Program-made: the position numbers and the translations under genes
The notes under the pieces: model-generated
The model's database searches: none
The model's input: the letters and a program-made list of their open reading frames with translations, nothing else
Told to the model about the DNA's origin: nothing
Origin: JACCYU01 sp050740315
GTDB lineage: Bacteria; Pseudomonadota; Gammaproteobacteria; JACCYU01
Direction: 5' to 3'
Length of the DNA: 64,000 nt
Assembly: GCA_050740315.1 (NCBI GenBank)
Contig: JBOIDC010000001.1
Location: forward strand, 140,619 to 204,618
In this document: piece after piece, positions 1 to 8,294 of the stretch
How positions within the stretch are numbered: position 1 is the stretch's first letter
Layout: the number at the start of each line of letters is the position of its first letter

Positions 1-1
1 G

Positions 2-685
2 GAGAAAAAGTTCGGCACGAGCCCGTGGACATTCGATCACAAGGGCGTGCGTTTTATCGGCCTCAATACCGTTGGGCAAGTGCAAGATTACTGGAGCGCC
101 ACGAAGATGACGCCCAAGGAGCGCATGGGCCATATGGCGACGTTGGACGGCACCGTGGCGGGCGCCTGGGCCGGCCTCGGCGATGAGCAACTCAAATGGT
201 TGCAGGACGCCTTGGCCGATTGGCCCAAGGACCAGTCCGTGGTGATCTTCAGCCACAACCCGCTGTACGAGTACTACCCGCCGTGGAACTTCTGGGTGCG
301 CGACTGGCGTCAGGTGCACGAGATCGTGGCGCCCTACAGCAAGATCACCAACCTGCATGGCCATACTCACCAGGTGCTGTACAACGAGATCGGCAAGATG
401 CGCTCGATCGGCATGCTGGCGACCGCGTGGCCGTGGCCCTATGCGCCGGAAGGCGTGCCCCAGTTGACCAAGCCCATGATCCGCGCGGACATCGGCGATC
501 ACTTCGACGGTCTCGGTTGGGACAAGGCGGCCTTGGTCGCGGGTGCGGAGTTGGAGCACGAGTACATGATGTGGAACGAACGCGATGGCGTGGTGTTTGC
601 CGAGCACGCCTACGACTCGGGGACCGGCGACAATGCGACGCAGCAAACGCACAGCCGCGTCGCCGACCGCATGTGGCCGTACTAG
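2..685 (+). CDS. Metallophosphoesterase, C-terminal part (5' truncated)
   Basis: The reading frame is already open at the window edge (frame of base 2), so the true start lies upstream; the GTG at 47 is only an internal codon. The visible part ends in calcineurin-like phosphoesterase motifs: 'VVIFSHNPLY' followed by 'NLHGHTHQ', where the His of SHNP and the GHTH pair are the usual binuclear metal ligands. Substrate is unknown. The next gene, a c-type cytochrome, starts 85 bases downstream, and the pair sits directly before a cbb3-type oxidase locus, so an extracytoplasmic or respiratory role is possible but is inference. The N-terminal metal motifs and any signal peptide lie outside the window. 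Confidence 0.85.
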   Translation, partial: EKKFGTSPWTFDHKGVRFIGLNTVGQVQDYWSATKMTPKERMGHMATLDGTVAGAWAGLGDEQLKWLQDALADWPKDQSVVIFSHNPLYEYYPPWNFWVRDWRQVHEIVAPYSKITNLHGHTHQVLYNEIGKMRSIGMLATAWPWPYAPEGVPQLTKPMIRADIGDHFDGLGWDKAALVAGAELEHEYMMWNERDGVVFAEHAYDSGTGDNATQQTHSRVADRMWPY

Positions 686-770
686 CGGGATGGGCGGCGT
701 CCGGAAAAAACGGGCGCGGCGCCTGTCAAGCACGGGCGAAAGCGGACCCTCACGGTGAGGAGGAATAGCG

Positions 771-1220
771 ATGTACCTCAAGATGATATACAAGCCGCTG
801 GGCGCTGCCCTGCTGCTGGTGACGGTGGCCACTGCTCCATGGGCCCTGGCGCACAAGAAACCGCACGATCAGGCGACGCTGCAGGCCTTCCATGAGGTCT
901 TTATGGAACAGGTCCGCATCGGCGACTTGCTGTTCCATGGCGACCCGATCACCGAAGACGAGTTGGGCGTCACCCTCTCGCGCACCGGCATGGCCTGCGC
1001 CATGTGTCATCCCGACACGACCGACGTCCATCCCCATGAGTTCCCGAAGTACCAGGAACAGATGGCCAAGTTCGCCACCCTGCGGGACATGATCAACTGG
1101 TGTATCGAGAAGCCGAACCAGGGCGAGAAGATCGACTCGGATTCGGAAGCGATGAAGGCCCTCGAGGCCTACATCTATTACTCCAATCGGGGTTCGCCGC
1201 TTAATCCGGGCGTGCACTGA
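771..1220 (+). CDS. Periplasmic monoheme c-type cytochrome
   Basis: A 149-residue protein with a signal peptide (hydrophobic stretch about residues 8-25, cleavage likely after ALA at 27) and one CxxCH haem c site, C76-A-M-C-H80. The C-terminal half contains 'INWCIEKP' and 'ALEAYIYYSNRG', a pattern shared with SoxA/TsdA-type cytochromes, where a downstream Cys can be an axial haem ligand; the Cys in INWC could do so here, but this is inference. An AGGAGGAATAGCG ribosome site precedes ATG 771. It lies 154 bases before ccoN on the same strand, so it may feed electrons to that oxidase. Confidence 0.8.
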   Translation: MYLKMIYKPLGAALLLVTVATAPWALAHKKPHDQATLQAFHEVFMEQVRIGDLLFHGDPITEDELGVTLSRTGMACAMCHPDTTDVHPHEFPKYQEQMAKFATLRDMINWCIEKPNQGEKIDSDSEAMKALEAYIYYSNRGSPLNPGVH

Positions 1221-1329
1221 TCGCGCGCGACCACGCTTAAAGGCAGGGAAGCTGGCAAGGGTTTTAGAAGACTCAAGCACCGATGGTGGCACGGGCGGCA
1301 CCAACGCGCAGAACAAGGCACGAACGCGG

Positions 1330-1344
1330 GGGCGCACTGCGCCC
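1330..1344 (+). other. Small GC hairpin upstream of ccoN
   Basis: GGGCGC, a 3-base ACT loop and GCGCCC form a perfect 6-bp stem about 30 bases before the ccoN start. No T run follows, so it is not an ordinary terminator. It could be an mRNA-stability or processing element between the cytochrome and oxidase genes. The rest of the 1221-1374 spacer shows only the GGAGG ribosome site. Confidence 0.25.
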
Positions 1345-1374
1345 GTGTGCCCGGAGGAATTGAAGGGGTAACCG

Positions 1375-2814
1375 ATGGCCGACGCGATCGCAAGACCGGC
1401 GCAAGACGCATTCCCGGACCTCGATGAGCTCATAGACAAGCCGCTGATCCGGAAATGGTTGTTGTGGGGCCTGTTCTGGCTGATGTTCACACCCTCGATC
1501 GGGGTCACCATATCGAGCCTGTTTAACTACCCCGATTACCTGGGGACCTCGCTGAATTTGACCTTCGGCCGGCTGCGGCCGATGCACGTCAACGGCGTCA
1601 TATTCGGCGCTTTTTCTACGCTTTTTATAGGGCTTTGCTACTACCTGGTGCCGCGCCTTTGCGGCGTCCGGGTGCATTACGAATGGCTGGGGCACTATCT
1701 GGTGTGGATCTGGAATTTAGGCCTAGCATTGGGGATGGTGACGATAAATCTGGGTTACTACCAAGCGCTGGAGGCGGGCGAGTTCCCATTGCCCGTCGAT
1801 ATCATTATTTTTGCCGTGATCTCGATTTTGACCTGGCAATTCCTGGTCACGATCGCCAATCGCCTCGAGCCCCAGCTCTACGTCGCGCTGTGGTATCTGA
1901 TCGGGGCGTTCGTGTGGACGGTGCTGAACCTGATCCTGGGGAGCTATATCCTGCCCTACAGCATCACGGGCATCAACAGCGCGGCCTTTCATGGATTGTT
2001 CCTCCATTACATCGTGGGTCTGTGGATCACCCCGGCCGGCTATGTCTTGATCTATTACTTTCTCCCGGCCAGCGCCAGAAACCCCATTTACAGTCATAAA
2101 CTATCGCTGGTCGGCTTCTGGTCGCTGGCGCTGTTCTATCCGTTCGTGGGCATTCATCATTATCTCTACAGCCCGATCGCCGACTGGGCGGAGACCCTGG
2201 CGATCATCACCTCGATGCTGCTGATCATCCCGGTATGGACGGTACTGGTAAACTTCTTCGGCACCATGCGGGGCCGGTGGCAGACCTTTGGGCAGAATCT
2301 GACCGCCAAGTTCCTGATCATGGGCTCGATCATGTATCTGATCGGGTGTTTCCAGGGCTCCACCGAGGCGCTGCGCTCGCTCCAGCAACCCACCCACTTC
2401 ACCGACTTCGTCATCTCGCACTCGCATCTGACGGTGTTTGGCACCTTCGTGGTATGGGCCATGGCCGGCACGATCTACACCCTGCCCAGGATCGTGGGAA
2501 GACCGCTGTGGTCGTTCACGATGGGTAACTGGTCGTTCTGGTTGATCACCTTCGGCATCTCGCTCATGGGTCTGACGTTGACCGCCGGGGGCTTGCAGCA
2601 AGGCTTCGAATGGATGAGCGGTGCGGAATGGCTGGATTCGTTGATCCACGTCAGCCCCTACTGGCTGGTGCGCACCCTGGCGGGGATCTCCATGGATATG
2701 GGCATGTCGCTATTGGTCGTGAATCTTATGATGACGGTGCTCGCGAGGGAGCCCGTTCCTGAAGGGGTCGCGCATCCCGCGGACGGTACGGCGGTCGAGG
2801 GGGTGGCGCCATGA
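1375..2814 (+). CDS. ccoN: cbb3-type cytochrome c oxidase subunit I, divergent CcoN
   Basis: A 479-residue multi-pass membrane protein, the catalytic haem-copper subunit that reduces O2. Ligand residues align with CcoN: H71 in 'RPMHVNG' (low-spin haem), H211 in 'FLHYIVGLWITPAG' and H261-H262 in 'VGIHHYLYS' (CuB), H349 and H351 in 'SHSHLTVFG' (haem ligands). Y255 is six residues before H261, the position of the cross-linked Tyr characteristic of cbb3 enzymes. Surrounding sequence is clearly divergent from textbook CcoN, for example TPAGY where TAGFL is usual. A GGAGG site precedes the ATG. It overlaps the next gene by four bases (ATGA), so the two are co-translated. Confidence 0.9.
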   Translation: MADAIARPAQDAFPDLDELIDKPLIRKWLLWGLFWLMFTPSIGVTISSLFNYPDYLGTSLNLTFGRLRPMHVNGVIFGAFSTLFIGLCYYLVPRLCGVRVHYEWLGHYLVWIWNLGLALGMVTINLGYYQALEAGEFPLPVDIIIFAVISILTWQFLVTIANRLEPQLYVALWYLIGAFVWTVLNLILGSYILPYSITGINSAAFHGLFLHYIVGLWITPAGYVLIYYFLPASARNPIYSHKLSLVGFWSLALFYPFVGIHHYLYSPIADWAETLAIITSMLLIIPVWTVLVNFFGTMRGRWQTFGQNLTAKFLIMGSIMYLIGCFQGSTEALRSLQQPTHFTDFVISHSHLTVFGTFVVWAMAGTIYTLPRIVGRPLWSFTMGNWSFWLITFGISLMGLTLTAGGLQQGFEWMSGAEWLDSLIHVSPYWLVRTLAGISMDMGMSLLVVNLMMTVLAREPVPEGVAHPADGTAVEGVAP

Positions 2815-4529
2815 GGATGACGGCGCGCAACGTCGCCCTGATCGCCGGTGTGGGGTTCTTATTCCTGGCTGTGTTCACGCAAGGGCTGCTGCCGTTTTTG
2901 GAGCCCCAGTCCCGCACCAGCGAGGTCACCTCGGTGGTGCGCACCGACTTCGGCGAGCTCAAGTGGATGGAGACCCAGGCGACCGACTATACGGAGCTCG
3001 AGGCCCTGGGCCGCCGGGTCTACATCTCCAACGGCTGCTGGTATTGCCATTCGCAATACGTGCGGCCGGTAACCGGTGAGACCCGCCGCTGGGGCCCGGT
3101 CAGCGAGGCCGGCGAATACGCCTTCGATCAACCCCACCTGTTCTCCACCCGTCGTATCGGACCGGACCTGACGCGCGTCGGACTCAAGTTCGGCGATGAA
3201 TGGCACCGCGCCCATTTCTGGGATCCGCGCATGCTGTCGCCCGATTCGACCATGCCGCGCTTTGCCGCGTTGTTCGAGGGCCCTTATGGGCCGGTAAAAA
3301 TCGTCGCCGACGAGTCCGGCACCAAGACCGTGGCGCAGACTGATGACACCAAGAAATTGTTCGACTTTGCAAGCAAAAAACGTGTTCTGCTGACGCCAAA
3401 TCCGCAAGGTCTGACCTTCGTTCCCGAGCGCGGCAAGTATCCCGTCATCTTCACGCCCAACCAGGAATATACCGGCGACACGGTGACCTTGGTGGCCGAC
3501 ACCAGGGAGCTCAAGGGCATCATCGCCTATATGCAGAAGCTCGGCACCAACCGCGGCAAGTGGCTTGACCTATTCGAACCGCAGCGCATGGAAGCCGCGG
3601 TGCTGTCCATGGAGCGCTCGGAGACGTATATCGCGCACGGCAGGGAGGTGTACGAACGCCACTGCCAAGGCTGTCATGGCGAGAAGGGAGACGGCAATGG
3701 ACCCGCGGCGACGTTTTTGACCGAGTTTCGCCCACGCGACTTCACCTTCGGCGTGTTCAAGTTCAGGCGCACACCGTCGGGCTCCTTGCCGACCGATGGC
3801 GACCTGTACCAGACGATCACGCGCGGAGTCCGGGGCACGGGGATGCCGATGTGGCACAGCTTGAGCGAGAAGGATCGCCTGGGCGTTATCCAGTACATCA
3901 AGTACGAGCTGGCGGTGGATCGCATCACCGATCCGGACTATCCGTACCCGTATTTCCTAGAGGAGACGGTCGAAGCGCCTATCCATGCGGGCGAACCGCC
4001 CGAGCCGTCCAAGGAGATTGTCGCCAAGGGCGCGCGGGCATGGAAACAGGCCAAATGCTGGGAATGCCATGGCGACGGCGGCGAGGGCGACGGCGAGAAG
4101 GCGGCGGGTCTGGATACCGACTGGGGCTTTCCCATCAGGCCCGCGGACCTGACCACCGGCCAGTTCAAGTCCGGGCCCTCGGTCGAGGATATCTTCAGGA
4201 CCATGACCACCGGTCTGTCCGGCACGCCGATGCCGTCCTATGAGCAGACGCTCTCGGAAGAAGATCGCTGGGCGCTGTCGTATTACGTGCTGGCACTTTC
4301 GGCCTATACCGACCCACTCACCGGCGAACCGCTGGACATTGCGCCTGCAGACCGCCAGACCCTCAACGATCCGGCCCTGAAGGCCACCGAGTCACACTAT
4401 GCCTACAAACCGGCGGATTCAGAGGCTGTGCCGCGGCCCTATTACGCCGGTGAGGCCTGGGCCGAGAAACATGGTATCGAAGTGCCCGGGCCGGCGGCGG
4501 CGCTCAAACCGGGTCTCACACCTGATTAA
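2811..4529 (+). CDS. ccoO: CcoO fused to two further cytochrome c domains (triheme subunit)
   Basis: A 572-residue protein with an N-terminal membrane anchor (about 8-30) and three haem c sites: C76-WYC-H80, C285-QGC-H289 and C416-WEC-H420. The first domain is CcoO-like ('CWYCHSQYVRPV', 'RRIGPDLTRVG', Met ligand in 'STMPRF'). The other two are small class I cytochromes with likely Met ligands in 'GTGMPMW' and 'GTPMPSY'. A usual CcoO has about 200 residues and one haem, while CcoP supplies two; here both functions seem to be in one chain, and no separate full-length ccoP is seen. It would pass electrons from soluble cytochrome c to CcoN in the periplasm. Confidence 0.9.
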   Translation: MRMTARNVALIAGVGFLFLAVFTQGLLPFLEPQSRTSEVTSVVRTDFGELKWMETQATDYTELEALGRRVYISNGCWYCHSQYVRPVTGETRRWGPVSEAGEYAFDQPHLFSTRRIGPDLTRVGLKFGDEWHRAHFWDPRMLSPDSTMPRFAALFEGPYGPVKIVADESGTKTVAQTDDTKKLFDFASKKRVLLTPNPQGLTFVPERGKYPVIFTPNQEYTGDTVTLVADTRELKGIIAYMQKLGTNRGKWLDLFEPQRMEAAVLSMERSETYIAHGREVYERHCQGCHGEKGDGNGPAATFLTEFRPRDFTFGVFKFRRTPSGSLPTDGDLYQTITRGVRGTGMPMWHSLSEKDRLGVIQYIKYELAVDRITDPDYPYPYFLEETVEAPIHAGEPPEPSKEIVAKGARAWKQAKCWECHGDGGEGDGEKAAGLDTDWGFPIRPADLTTGQFKSGPSVEDIFRTMTTGLSGTPMPSYEQTLSEEDRWALSYYVLALSAYTDPLTGEPLDIAPADRQTLNDPALKATESHYAYKPADSEAVPRPYYAGEAWAEKHGIEVPGPAAALKPGLTPD

Positions 4530-4549
4530 CCAGAGGAGTCTCCATAGAG

Positions 4550-4714
4550 ATGGCCGAACTCACATTCTTACAGTTTCTGGTGGCTTTGAGCATGAGCCTG
4601 GGCGCTGTGTGTCTCTTTATCTGGGCCGTGCTGTCGGGGATGTTCAACGATGTGGAAGACATCGCGTACCGTGCTTACAGGCGTGAGGTGCAAAACGATG
4701 AACCCAACGACTGA
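4550..4714 (+). CDS. ccoS: CcoS-like cbb3 oxidase maturation microprotein
   Basis: A 54-residue protein with one N-terminal transmembrane helix followed by 'FIWAVLSGMFNDVED', matching the CcoS signature (F-WAV-SGQFDDLE) and a short charged tail. CcoS is needed for insertion of haem b and copper into the cbb3 catalytic subunit. The start ATG follows an AGAGGAG site by about a dozen bases. It overlaps the next gene by 17 bases. It is short enough to be missed by automatic calling. Confidence 0.75.
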   Translation: MAELTFLQFLVALSMSLGAVCLFIWAVLSGMFNDVEDIAYRAYRREVQNDEPND

Positions 4715-4934
4715 ATCGAACAATCCTGAAAATACGCAGCAACACGCACCGGCCGGTGACAGTGAACACGTACCTCACCACAAACGGACGGAGGGCTACG
4801 CCGGCGGTCATATCAAGGCATACCACGGACGCATCCACCTGTGGCTGGGGGTGGTCTATGCGGTGTTGTTCGTATGGGCGCTGTATTACGGCTACACATA
4901 CTGGGGCGGTTTGGGGCCGGGACTGGACTATTAG
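4698..4934 (+). CDS. Small single-span membrane protein resembling the CcoP N-terminal anchor
   Basis: A 78-residue protein. The first 45 residues are polar and His/Asn-rich; then 'YHGRIHLWLGVVYAVL' begins one transmembrane helix ending in 'GGLGPGLDY'. The order of a polar segment, Trp-rich helix start and a YPGLG-like end resembles the membrane anchor of CcoP but without any haem domain. Since the neighbouring CcoO carries the extra haem domains, this may be a split-off CcoP anchor; that is inference. The ATG at 4698 lies inside the ccoS reading frame, consistent with translational coupling. Confidence 0.65.
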   Translation: MNPTTESNNPENTQQHAPAGDSEHVPHHKRTEGYAGGHIKAYHGRIHLWLGVVYAVLFVWALYYGYTYWGGLGPGLDY

Positions 4935-5071
4935 TGGACTGCAAAGCGGAAAGCTATGGTGTTTGTAGGTCGCCAGTTATTTGGCGACAGCGCATCCGTA
5001 AGCATTCCCCGACCTGCAGAGCGATTCCTTAAATGCCTGTTACATTCCGCTAGTAAGAGGAGGTGAGCATC

Positions 5072-5182
5072 GTGTTCGCGGAGAGACTGTTGCTGGTCAT
5101 CGCCGGTTTGAATCTGCTGTTCCTGTTGAGCGAACTGTCGCTCAACGTTTTGGGCGCAATGATCCCGGCGATACACTTCTAG
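5072..5182 (+). CDS. 36-residue single-helix membrane microprotein
   Basis: A perfect AGGAGG (5058-5063) lies 8 bases before GTG 5072, which decides the start over the in-frame GTG at 5063 that overlaps the ribosome site. The product has one hydrophobic helix ('LLLVIAGLNLLFLL', then 'LSLNVLGAMI'). No family is recognised. Its position between the oxidase genes and the copper-delivery genes suggests a CcoQ-like or assembly accessory role. The 137 bases before it hold no other gene. Confidence 0.55.
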   Translation: MFAERLLLVIAGLNLLFLLSELSLNVLGAMIPAIHF

Positions 5183-5194
5183 AGGAAGCAAGGT

Positions 5195-5293
5195 ATGGAC
5201 ATGAGTCTGGCTGAAGGCATCGGATTCACGATATTCGTCGTCATGACCGTCGGATTCGCCGTCTGGACATTGTACCTGGGCATCAAGAAATAA
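5195..5293 (+). CDS. 32-residue single-helix membrane microprotein
   Basis: Begins 12 bases after the preceding microprotein with an AGGAAGCAAGGT ribosome site before ATG 5195. The sequence is one helix ('FTIFVVMTVGFAVWTLYL') closed by 'GIKK', a positive-inside tail. This resembles the size and layout of CcoQ-type small subunits, though without recognisable sequence identity. The pair of microproteins is probably co-translated. Confidence 0.5.
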   Translation: MDMSLAEGIGFTIFVVMTVGFAVWTLYLGIKK

Positions 5294-5339
5294 GGCCCCG
5301 GCGTGATGTAGCCAACGGGCGGTTCCGGCCGGCGTCGGT

Positions 5340-6104
5340 ATGACACCCTACGTGCTCATCTTTCTCGCCGGACTTGCCGGCAGCCTGCATTGCGTCGGCA
5401 TGTGCGGCGGGTTTGCCTGCGCCATCGGCCCGGATCCGCGCGGGCGTACCGCAACCGCGGTGCGCCACCTGATCTACAACACCGGGCGGGTGACGACTTA
5501 TTGCTTCCTCGGCGCGTTGGCGGGCTACCTCGGCGCGCACTTTATTCTCTTATGGGAAGGCTCCGCGCTAGGCATCGCCCAGCGCCTGCTGGCGGGCGTA
5601 TCCGGTGCGCTGATGATGCTGATCGGTCTGCAATTCTTCGGCTTTTTTCAGGGCGTCAACCGCCGGCTAACAGGCCTCGGCGGCCAGCTTTTCACCCAGG
5701 CGCTGCGTGACCTGCTCAAAGATCCTCATCCGGCCGCACCGCTGGCATTCGGGGTGCTCAATGGTTTTCTGCCCTGTCCGCTGGTCTACGCCTTTGCCGC
5801 CCAGGCGGCCGCCAGCGGCGGTCCGCTGCCCGGCCTGCTGGTGATGGCCGCGTTCGGTCTCGGCACCTTTCCCGCGATGCTGATGATGGGCGGCGTCGGC
5901 ACGCTGTTTCGCTCACCGCCGCAATCGGGCGGCGTGCAGACATATCCTGTTGCCTTTCTCAAAGGCAGCCGCGCCGGTGTATGGCTGCGCTCCGACTGGC
6001 GCGTGCAGGGTGTACGTATGGCCGGAGCGTTCATCGTGTTGCTCGGGTTAATCACCGTCGCGCGCGGTGTCTTGCCGTTGGCCGCGCACGGGCATCACCT
6101 GTGA
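5340..6104 (+). CDS. SafE/DsbD-like membrane protein (UreH-type TM domain), cbb3-linked copper handling
   Basis: A 254-residue polytopic membrane protein whose first helix carries 'SLHCVGMCGGFACAIG', with Cys at 18, 22 and 27. This cysteine motif is typical of the DsbD_2/UreH-type family often encoded next to ccoI in cbb3 loci, where it is implicated in copper or redox delivery. About six hydrophobic segments follow. The stop codon overlaps the GTG start of the next gene (GTGA), so it is translationally coupled to the CcoI ATPase, which supports a shared role in cbb3 copper supply. Confidence 0.8.
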   Translation: MTPYVLIFLAGLAGSLHCVGMCGGFACAIGPDPRGRTATAVRHLIYNTGRVTTYCFLGALAGYLGAHFILLWEGSALGIAQRLLAGVSGALMMLIGLQFFGFFQGVNRRLTGLGGQLFTQALRDLLKDPHPAAPLAFGVLNGFLPCPLVYAFAAQAAASGGPLPGLLVMAAFGLGTFPAMLMMGGVGTLFRSPPQSGGVQTYPVAFLKGSRAGVWLRSDWRVQGVRMAGAFIVLLGLITVARGVLPLAAHGHHL

Positions 6105-8230
6105 GCCCATCAGCCATTACAAGTAGTCGCGCCTGCAGCCATTGCCTGCTGCCGGTGGGACGCCTGGGCCAGCGGCGCGAAGTCGGTGGTGAAATCCATC
6201 AGTTCTGCTGCTACGGCTGTTGTCTCGCGTTTCAGGTCGGTCACGGCGAGCGCGAGGAACCCGCGGCCGCGTGGCTGCTGATCCGGCTCGGGGTCGGCGG
6301 TTTCCTGGCCATGAATATCATGCTGTTCAGCCTGTTGCTGTACGCGGGGACCATCGGGCCCGAGGATACGGGCCTGCTGCGAGCGGTGCACACCTTGCTC
6401 TGGGTGCTGGCGACGCCGTTGATCGTGATCCTGGGCGGGCCTTTTATACGCGGCGCCTGGCAGGAGGTGCGTCACGGTCGCATCACCACCGATATGCTGG
6501 TCAGCATCGGCATCCTCGCGGCGTACGGCTATTCCGCCCTCCAGGTGATGACCGGCGGCGCCCATGTCTACTTCGACACCGCCGCCATGGTGCTCATGCT
6601 GTTCACCCTGGGCCGTTACCTGGAAGCGATAGGTCGCGTGCGCACCGCGCGCAGCCTTGCCCCCATGCTGGCCGCGGAACACGCGATAGCCACCGTGGTG
6701 CTGGAGGGTCACGACCTCGAACAGCCGGTGCAAGCGATCATGCTGGGATCCGTGGTGCGCGTGCGCCCCGGCGAGCGGCTGGCGGTAGACGGCGTGGTGA
6801 TCGAAGGCCGTTCCGCCTGCGATGAAGCGGTGCTCACCGGCCAACGGGAGCCCAAGGTCAAACAGCCGGGTGCGGAGGCCTTCGCGGGCAGCGTCAACGG
6901 CGCCGGACAATTGTTGATTCGCGCCACCACCGCCGGCACCAATACCTATTGGGTGCGGATGAGCCGTCTGGTACGTGAGGCCTTGGACCGCAAGAGCCCG
7001 CTGGGAGAAACCATGGACCGGGCGGCGGCACTGTTTGTACCAGCCGTGCTGCTGCTGGCGATCATTACGGTCTGGTACTGGGGCGGGCATGGTCCCTTCG
7101 GACAGGCGTTGATGACAGGACTGGCGGTATTGGTGGTGGCCTGTCCCTGCGCGCTGGGCCTGGCCGCGCCGCTCGCGACCGCTTTGGGCCTGGGTCAGGC
7201 CGCGCAACTGGGCATCGTCGTGCGCGGTGGCGGCGTGCTGGAGCGTCTGGCGGGGATCAAGGCCGTGGCGTTCGACAAAACCGGCACGCTCACCACCGGC
7301 GCGCCGCATCTTGTGGCGCTGCTGACCGACGGCGTACCGCACACCGAATTGTTGCGTCGGGCGGCCGCCCTGGCGCAGGGTTCGGAACATCCCATCGCGC
7401 GCGCCATTACGATGGCCGCGCGTCAACGAGGGCTGACATGGCCGCCTTGCAGTGGTGTGCAGGCCCATCCTGGCGAGGGCGTGTCCGGCGGTATGACCGG
7501 GACGGATGGCGGCGGGATCGCCATGGGTTCAGCCGCTTTCATGGCAAACCGGGGCTGGCCTGTTCCCACATCACTTTTCGAACCCCCGAACATGCACGGG
7601 TACTCGCAGGTGTACGTCGGTTGGGATGGCCAGGTACGCGGGTTGCTGTGCCTGGCCGACACGCCTTTGGCCGAAGCGCGCGCGGTGATTGCGACGCTGG
7701 CGGCCGAAGGGCTGGCTACCTGCCTGTTGAGCGGCGATACGCCGGCCGCGGCGACGCGCGCCGCACAGCGGCTGGGTATCCGCCATACACAGGCCGGGCT
7801 GTTACCGGCGGACAAAGTCGCCGCGCTGCATGCGTGGGCGCGGCGGCATGGCGCGGTCGCCATGGTGGGCGATGGCATGAACGACGCGCCCGTGCTGGCG
7901 GCGGCCACGGTCGGCATCGCGGTGGGCGGCGCCACCGACCTGGCGCGCGAGAGCGCGGACATCATCCTGCCGGCGGGGGCGCTGGAACGCCTGCCGTGGC
8001 TGATCGGGTTGGCGCGGCGGGTGCGCAAAACGATACTGACGAACATCGCCTGGGCGCTGGGGTATAACCTGGCGGCATTGTCGCTGGCGGTCGCGGGTCT
8101 GTTGCAACCCGCCGTCGCGGCGGGGCTGATGGCCGGCTCCAGCCTGTTGGTGGTAACCCGTTCCCTGCGCGCGGGCCATGCGCCTGCACAGCATGCCGCC
8201 GACACAATGCCGCTCCTCCAGGGAAGGTAG
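6101..8230 (+). CDS. ccoI: Copper-exporting P1B-type ATPase, CcoI/FixI-like
   Basis: 709 residues from GTG 6101. Longer frames to 5981 run inside the upstream gene and were rejected because the GTGA overlap is a natural coupling signal and the cysteine-rich N-terminus begins just after it. Cysteine motifs 'CSHC' and 'FCCYGC' form the N-terminal metal-binding domain of this ATPase group. Further motifs: 'CPC' at 348-350 (transmembrane Cu site), the phosphorylation 'DKTGT' with D392, and 'GDGMNDAPVL' (hinge). CcoI-type pumps deliver copper across the inner membrane for assembly of cbb3 oxidases, which fits the operon. Confidence 0.92.
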   Translation: MSPSAITSSRACSHCLLPVGRLGQRREVGGEIHQFCCYGCCLAFQVGHGEREEPAAAWLLIRLGVGGFLAMNIMLFSLLLYAGTIGPEDTGLLRAVHTLLWVLATPLIVILGGPFIRGAWQEVRHGRITTDMLVSIGILAAYGYSALQVMTGGAHVYFDTAAMVLMLFTLGRYLEAIGRVRTARSLAPMLAAEHAIATVVLEGHDLEQPVQAIMLGSVVRVRPGERLAVDGVVIEGRSACDEAVLTGQREPKVKQPGAEAFAGSVNGAGQLLIRATTAGTNTYWVRMSRLVREALDRKSPLGETMDRAAALFVPAVLLLAIITVWYWGGHGPFGQALMTGLAVLVVACPCALGLAAPLATALGLGQAAQLGIVVRGGGVLERLAGIKAVAFDKTGTLTTGAPHLVALLTDGVPHTELLRRAAALAQGSEHPIARAITMAARQRGLTWPPCSGVQAHPGEGVSGGMTGTDGGGIAMGSAAFMANRGWPVPTSLFEPPNMHGYSQVYVGWDGQVRGLLCLADTPLAEARAVIATLAAEGLATCLLSGDTPAAATRAAQRLGIRHTQAGLLPADKVAALHAWARRHGAVAMVGDGMNDAPVLAAATVGIAVGGATDLARESADIILPAGALERLPWLIGLARRVRKTILTNIAWALGYNLAALSLAVAGLLQPAVAAGLMAGSSLLVVTRSLRAGHAPAQHAADTMPLLQGR

Positions 8231-8294
8231 TCTTCAGCGTAACGCCTATACTTGTATGAAGCGTCAAGCATGCCTCGATACAGGGGGGCGCACC

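Noticed and set aside
6110..7468. 452-codon open frame antisense to the copper ATPase gene
   Set aside because: It lies wholly opposite a gene with clear P-type ATPase motifs and its product is Gln/His/Arg-rich with no family features, as expected of a GC-rich shadow frame.
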